This document shows positions 5,980 to 6,963 of a stretch of DNA of 6,963 nt, piece by piece. Source of the DNA: an uncultured Lachnoanaerobaculum sp. (GTDB lineage: Bacteria > Bacillota > Clostridia > Lachnospirales > Lachnospiraceae). Location: positions 1 to 6,963 of the forward strand of contig CALALP010000082.1 in the NCBI GenBank assembly GCA_937925515.1. The letters run 5' to 3'. The notes beneath the pieces are model-generated. The model saw only the letters and a program-made list of their open reading frames with translations. It ran no database searches and was not told the DNA's origin. How positions within the stretch are numbered: the first letter of the stretch is position 1; the number at the start of each line of letters is the position of its first letter. Made by a program: the position numbers and the translations under genes.

Positions 5980-6789
5980 ATGAATAAACTTGAAAGAAAG
6001 TTTGGAAAGTTTGCAATAAGAAATTTAATGCTTTATTTTAGTATACTATATGCACTAGGCTTTTTCTTAGATATCACAAATCCGTCATTTTATATTGAAT
6101 ATTTAGCTCTTGATATTTCGGCAATATTAAATGGGGAAGTATGGAGAATAATTACATGGCTCATCTACCCTACAAGTTCAAGTCCTATATGGGGACTACT
6201 TATGATTTATATGTATTATAGCCTTGGAACTACACTTGAAAGAGTATGGGGAACATTTAAATTTAATGTATTTATGTTTATGGGAATATTTTTTCATATA
6301 GTTGCCGCATTTGTTCTTTATTTTGTTTTTAAAGTTGATAGCAGAGAATGGTATATCACACCTGATAATTTAAATATGTCAATATTTCTAATGTTTGCAC
6401 TTACATTCCCTGAAATGCAGTTTTATATGTTTTTTGCAATACCTATAAAGGCAAAAGTTCTAGCTATAATATATATTGTACTTGGAGCATTACAATTTAT
6501 AAATGGTGGTCCGGCAGAGAAAGTAACATTATTTTTATCAGCATTTAACTTTATAATATTCTATTTATCTTCAAGAAATTGGAATAGGATAAGCCCTAGT
6601 GAGATTAAGAGAAAACGAGATTTTAGTAAAAATGTAAAGGTAAGACCAAACTCAAGTATTCATAAATGTGCAGTATGTGGCAGGACAGAAAAAGATAGTC
6701 CTGATTTAGAATTTAGATATTGCTCAAAATGTAATGGAGATTATGAATACTGCTCAGAACATTTATTTACACATAAGCATGTTGAGTAA
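5980..6789 (+). CDS. Rhomboid/derlin-like membrane protein with C-terminal Cys/His zinc-binding tail
   Basis: A 269-residue protein with about six membrane helices (roughly 13-32, 67-84, 93-117, 133-152, 156-174, 181-197). It resembles the rhomboid fold: the WR motif (Trp55-Arg56, in GEVWRIITWLIYP) is in the first loop, and GTTLERVWGTFKFN (83-96) matches the rhomboid helix-2/3 region. The protease residues are not recognisable. TM4 has NMSIF (132-136) where proteases have GxSG, and TM6 has SAFNF (187-191) where the catalytic His-xxx-G would be. A basic linker (202-226) leads to a soluble tail with CAVC (230-233), CSKC (248-251), Cys258, His261, His265 and His267, enough ligands for one or two zinc ions. 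It is probably a pseudoprotease or membrane scaffold of unknown function, seemingly a family found in Clostridia. The ATG has GAGAGG 9 nt upstream. It starts 47 nt after the SDR stop with no terminator between, so it may be in the same transcript. Confidence 0.8.
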   Translation: MNKLERKFGKFAIRNLMLYFSILYALGFFLDITNPSFYIEYLALDISAILNGEVWRIITWLIYPTSSSPIWGLLMIYMYYSLGTTLERVWGTFKFNVFMFMGIFFHIVAAFVLYFVFKVDSREWYITPDNLNMSIFLMFALTFPEMQFYMFFAIPIKAKVLAIIYIVLGALQFINGGPAEKVTLFLSAFNFIIFYLSSRNWNRISPSEIKRKRDFSKNVKVRPNSSIHKCAVCGRTEKDSPDLEFRYCSKCNGDYEYCSEHLFTHKHVE

Positions 6790-6813
6790 AGTGGGTAGAT
6801 TTCTAAATATAAA

Positions 6814-6866
6814 GCACCATTTAGTTAGAGGGAGGTGCAAAATAGTTATCGGGAGTGTCGCAAAAT
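6814..6866. repeat. Weak repeats in the 3' flank of the last gene
   Basis: GGGAGGTGCAAAAT (6830-6843) is echoed by GGGAGTGTCGCAAAAT (6851-6866), an imperfect direct repeat. GCACC (6814-6818) and GGTGC (6834-6838) can pair, and on the minus strand this 5-bp stem is followed by TTTATATTT, so it could be a weak terminator for a leftward transcript. The GGGAGG looks like a ribosome binding site, but no open frame follows. The rest of 6790-6931 is AT-rich with no gene that I can see. Confidence 0.35.
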
Positions 6867-6931
6867 TAATTTTTAATAATTTTTGATGTAAACTATAAAA
6901 AAGCGTTTATAAGTTATATAGTTATATATAT

Positions 6932-6963
6932 GGGGGTTTTCCTCGCCGTCGGCGAGGAAAACC
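6932..6963. repeat. GC-rich perfect palindrome, right copy
   Basis: GGGGG (6932-6936) runs into the same palindrome as at the left end: 13-bp arms GTTTTCCTCGCCG and complement around a central T, 6936-6962. The next base, C6963, pairs with G6935 and extends the stem to 14 bp. It is the exact reverse complement of the left copy. It lies about 145 nt past the last plus-strand gene, in the same orientation relative to that gene's 3' end as the left copy has to mecA. It may be a terminator stem whose U-tract is cut off, or a dispersed intergenic palindrome. Confidence 0.85.

Noticed and set aside
6891..6923. AACTATA/TATAGTT stem as a terminator after the rhomboid-like gene
   Set aside because: The arms are all A/T apart from one pair, the loop is 19 nt, and no U-run follows; expected by chance in this composition.
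1..6963. The inverted end repeats as termini of a transposon or integrative element
   Set aside because: No transposase, integrase or other mobility gene is present, no target-site duplication can be seen because the window ends at the repeats, and the cargo includes an ordinary mecA.

Overview
The window is AT-rich (roughly one third G+C by eye). Its genes have strong AGGAG/GGAGG ribosome binding sites, and their proteins (a clostridial MecA, a CmpB-family membrane protein, a streptococcal/clostridial-type SDR) point to a low-GC Firmicute. My best guess is a gut or oral Lachnospiraceae-like Clostridia; the genus cannot be read from the sequence.

Layout. Nearly identical GC-rich palindromes sit at the two extreme ends (1-30 and 6932-6963) in inverted orientation. 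Between them, mecA lies alone on the minus strand (76-789). A 337-base divergent intergenic region (790-1126) carries candidate promoters for both directions, a cre/LacI-like operator match and a 7-5-7 dyad. Five genes follow on the plus strand: a cytoplasmic heparinase II/III-type polysaccharide lyase (1127-2809), a duplicated CmpB-family membrane protein interrupted by an in-frame TGA (2894-4171), kduI (4253-5092), a KduD/gluconate-5-dehydrogenase-like SDR (5132-5932), and a rhomboid/derlin-like membrane protein with a C-terminal zinc-binding module (5980-6789). The last 170 bases hold only weak repeats and the right palindrome.

How the genes fit together. The lyase would cleave uronic-acid-containing oligosaccharides by beta-elimination inside the cell. 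The unsaturated uronate released opens spontaneously to 4-deoxy-5-keto-uronate (DHU). KduI isomerises this to 3-deoxy-D-glycero-2,5-hexodiulosonate, and the SDR reduces that to 2-keto-3-deoxygluconate (KDG). This resembles the streptococcal glycosaminoglycan clusters. The importer, unsaturated glucuronyl hydrolase, KDG kinase/aldolase and regulator are not in the window. The two membrane proteins have no assigned role in the pathway.

Most worth checking are the bracketing palindromes, the single in-frame UGA in an otherwise intact reading frame, and the rhomboid-fold protein that appears to have lost its protease residues but keeps a WR motif and a Cys/His tail. I did not find a clearly new multi-gene system. 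The core is a recognisable uronate catabolic locus with some odd components.
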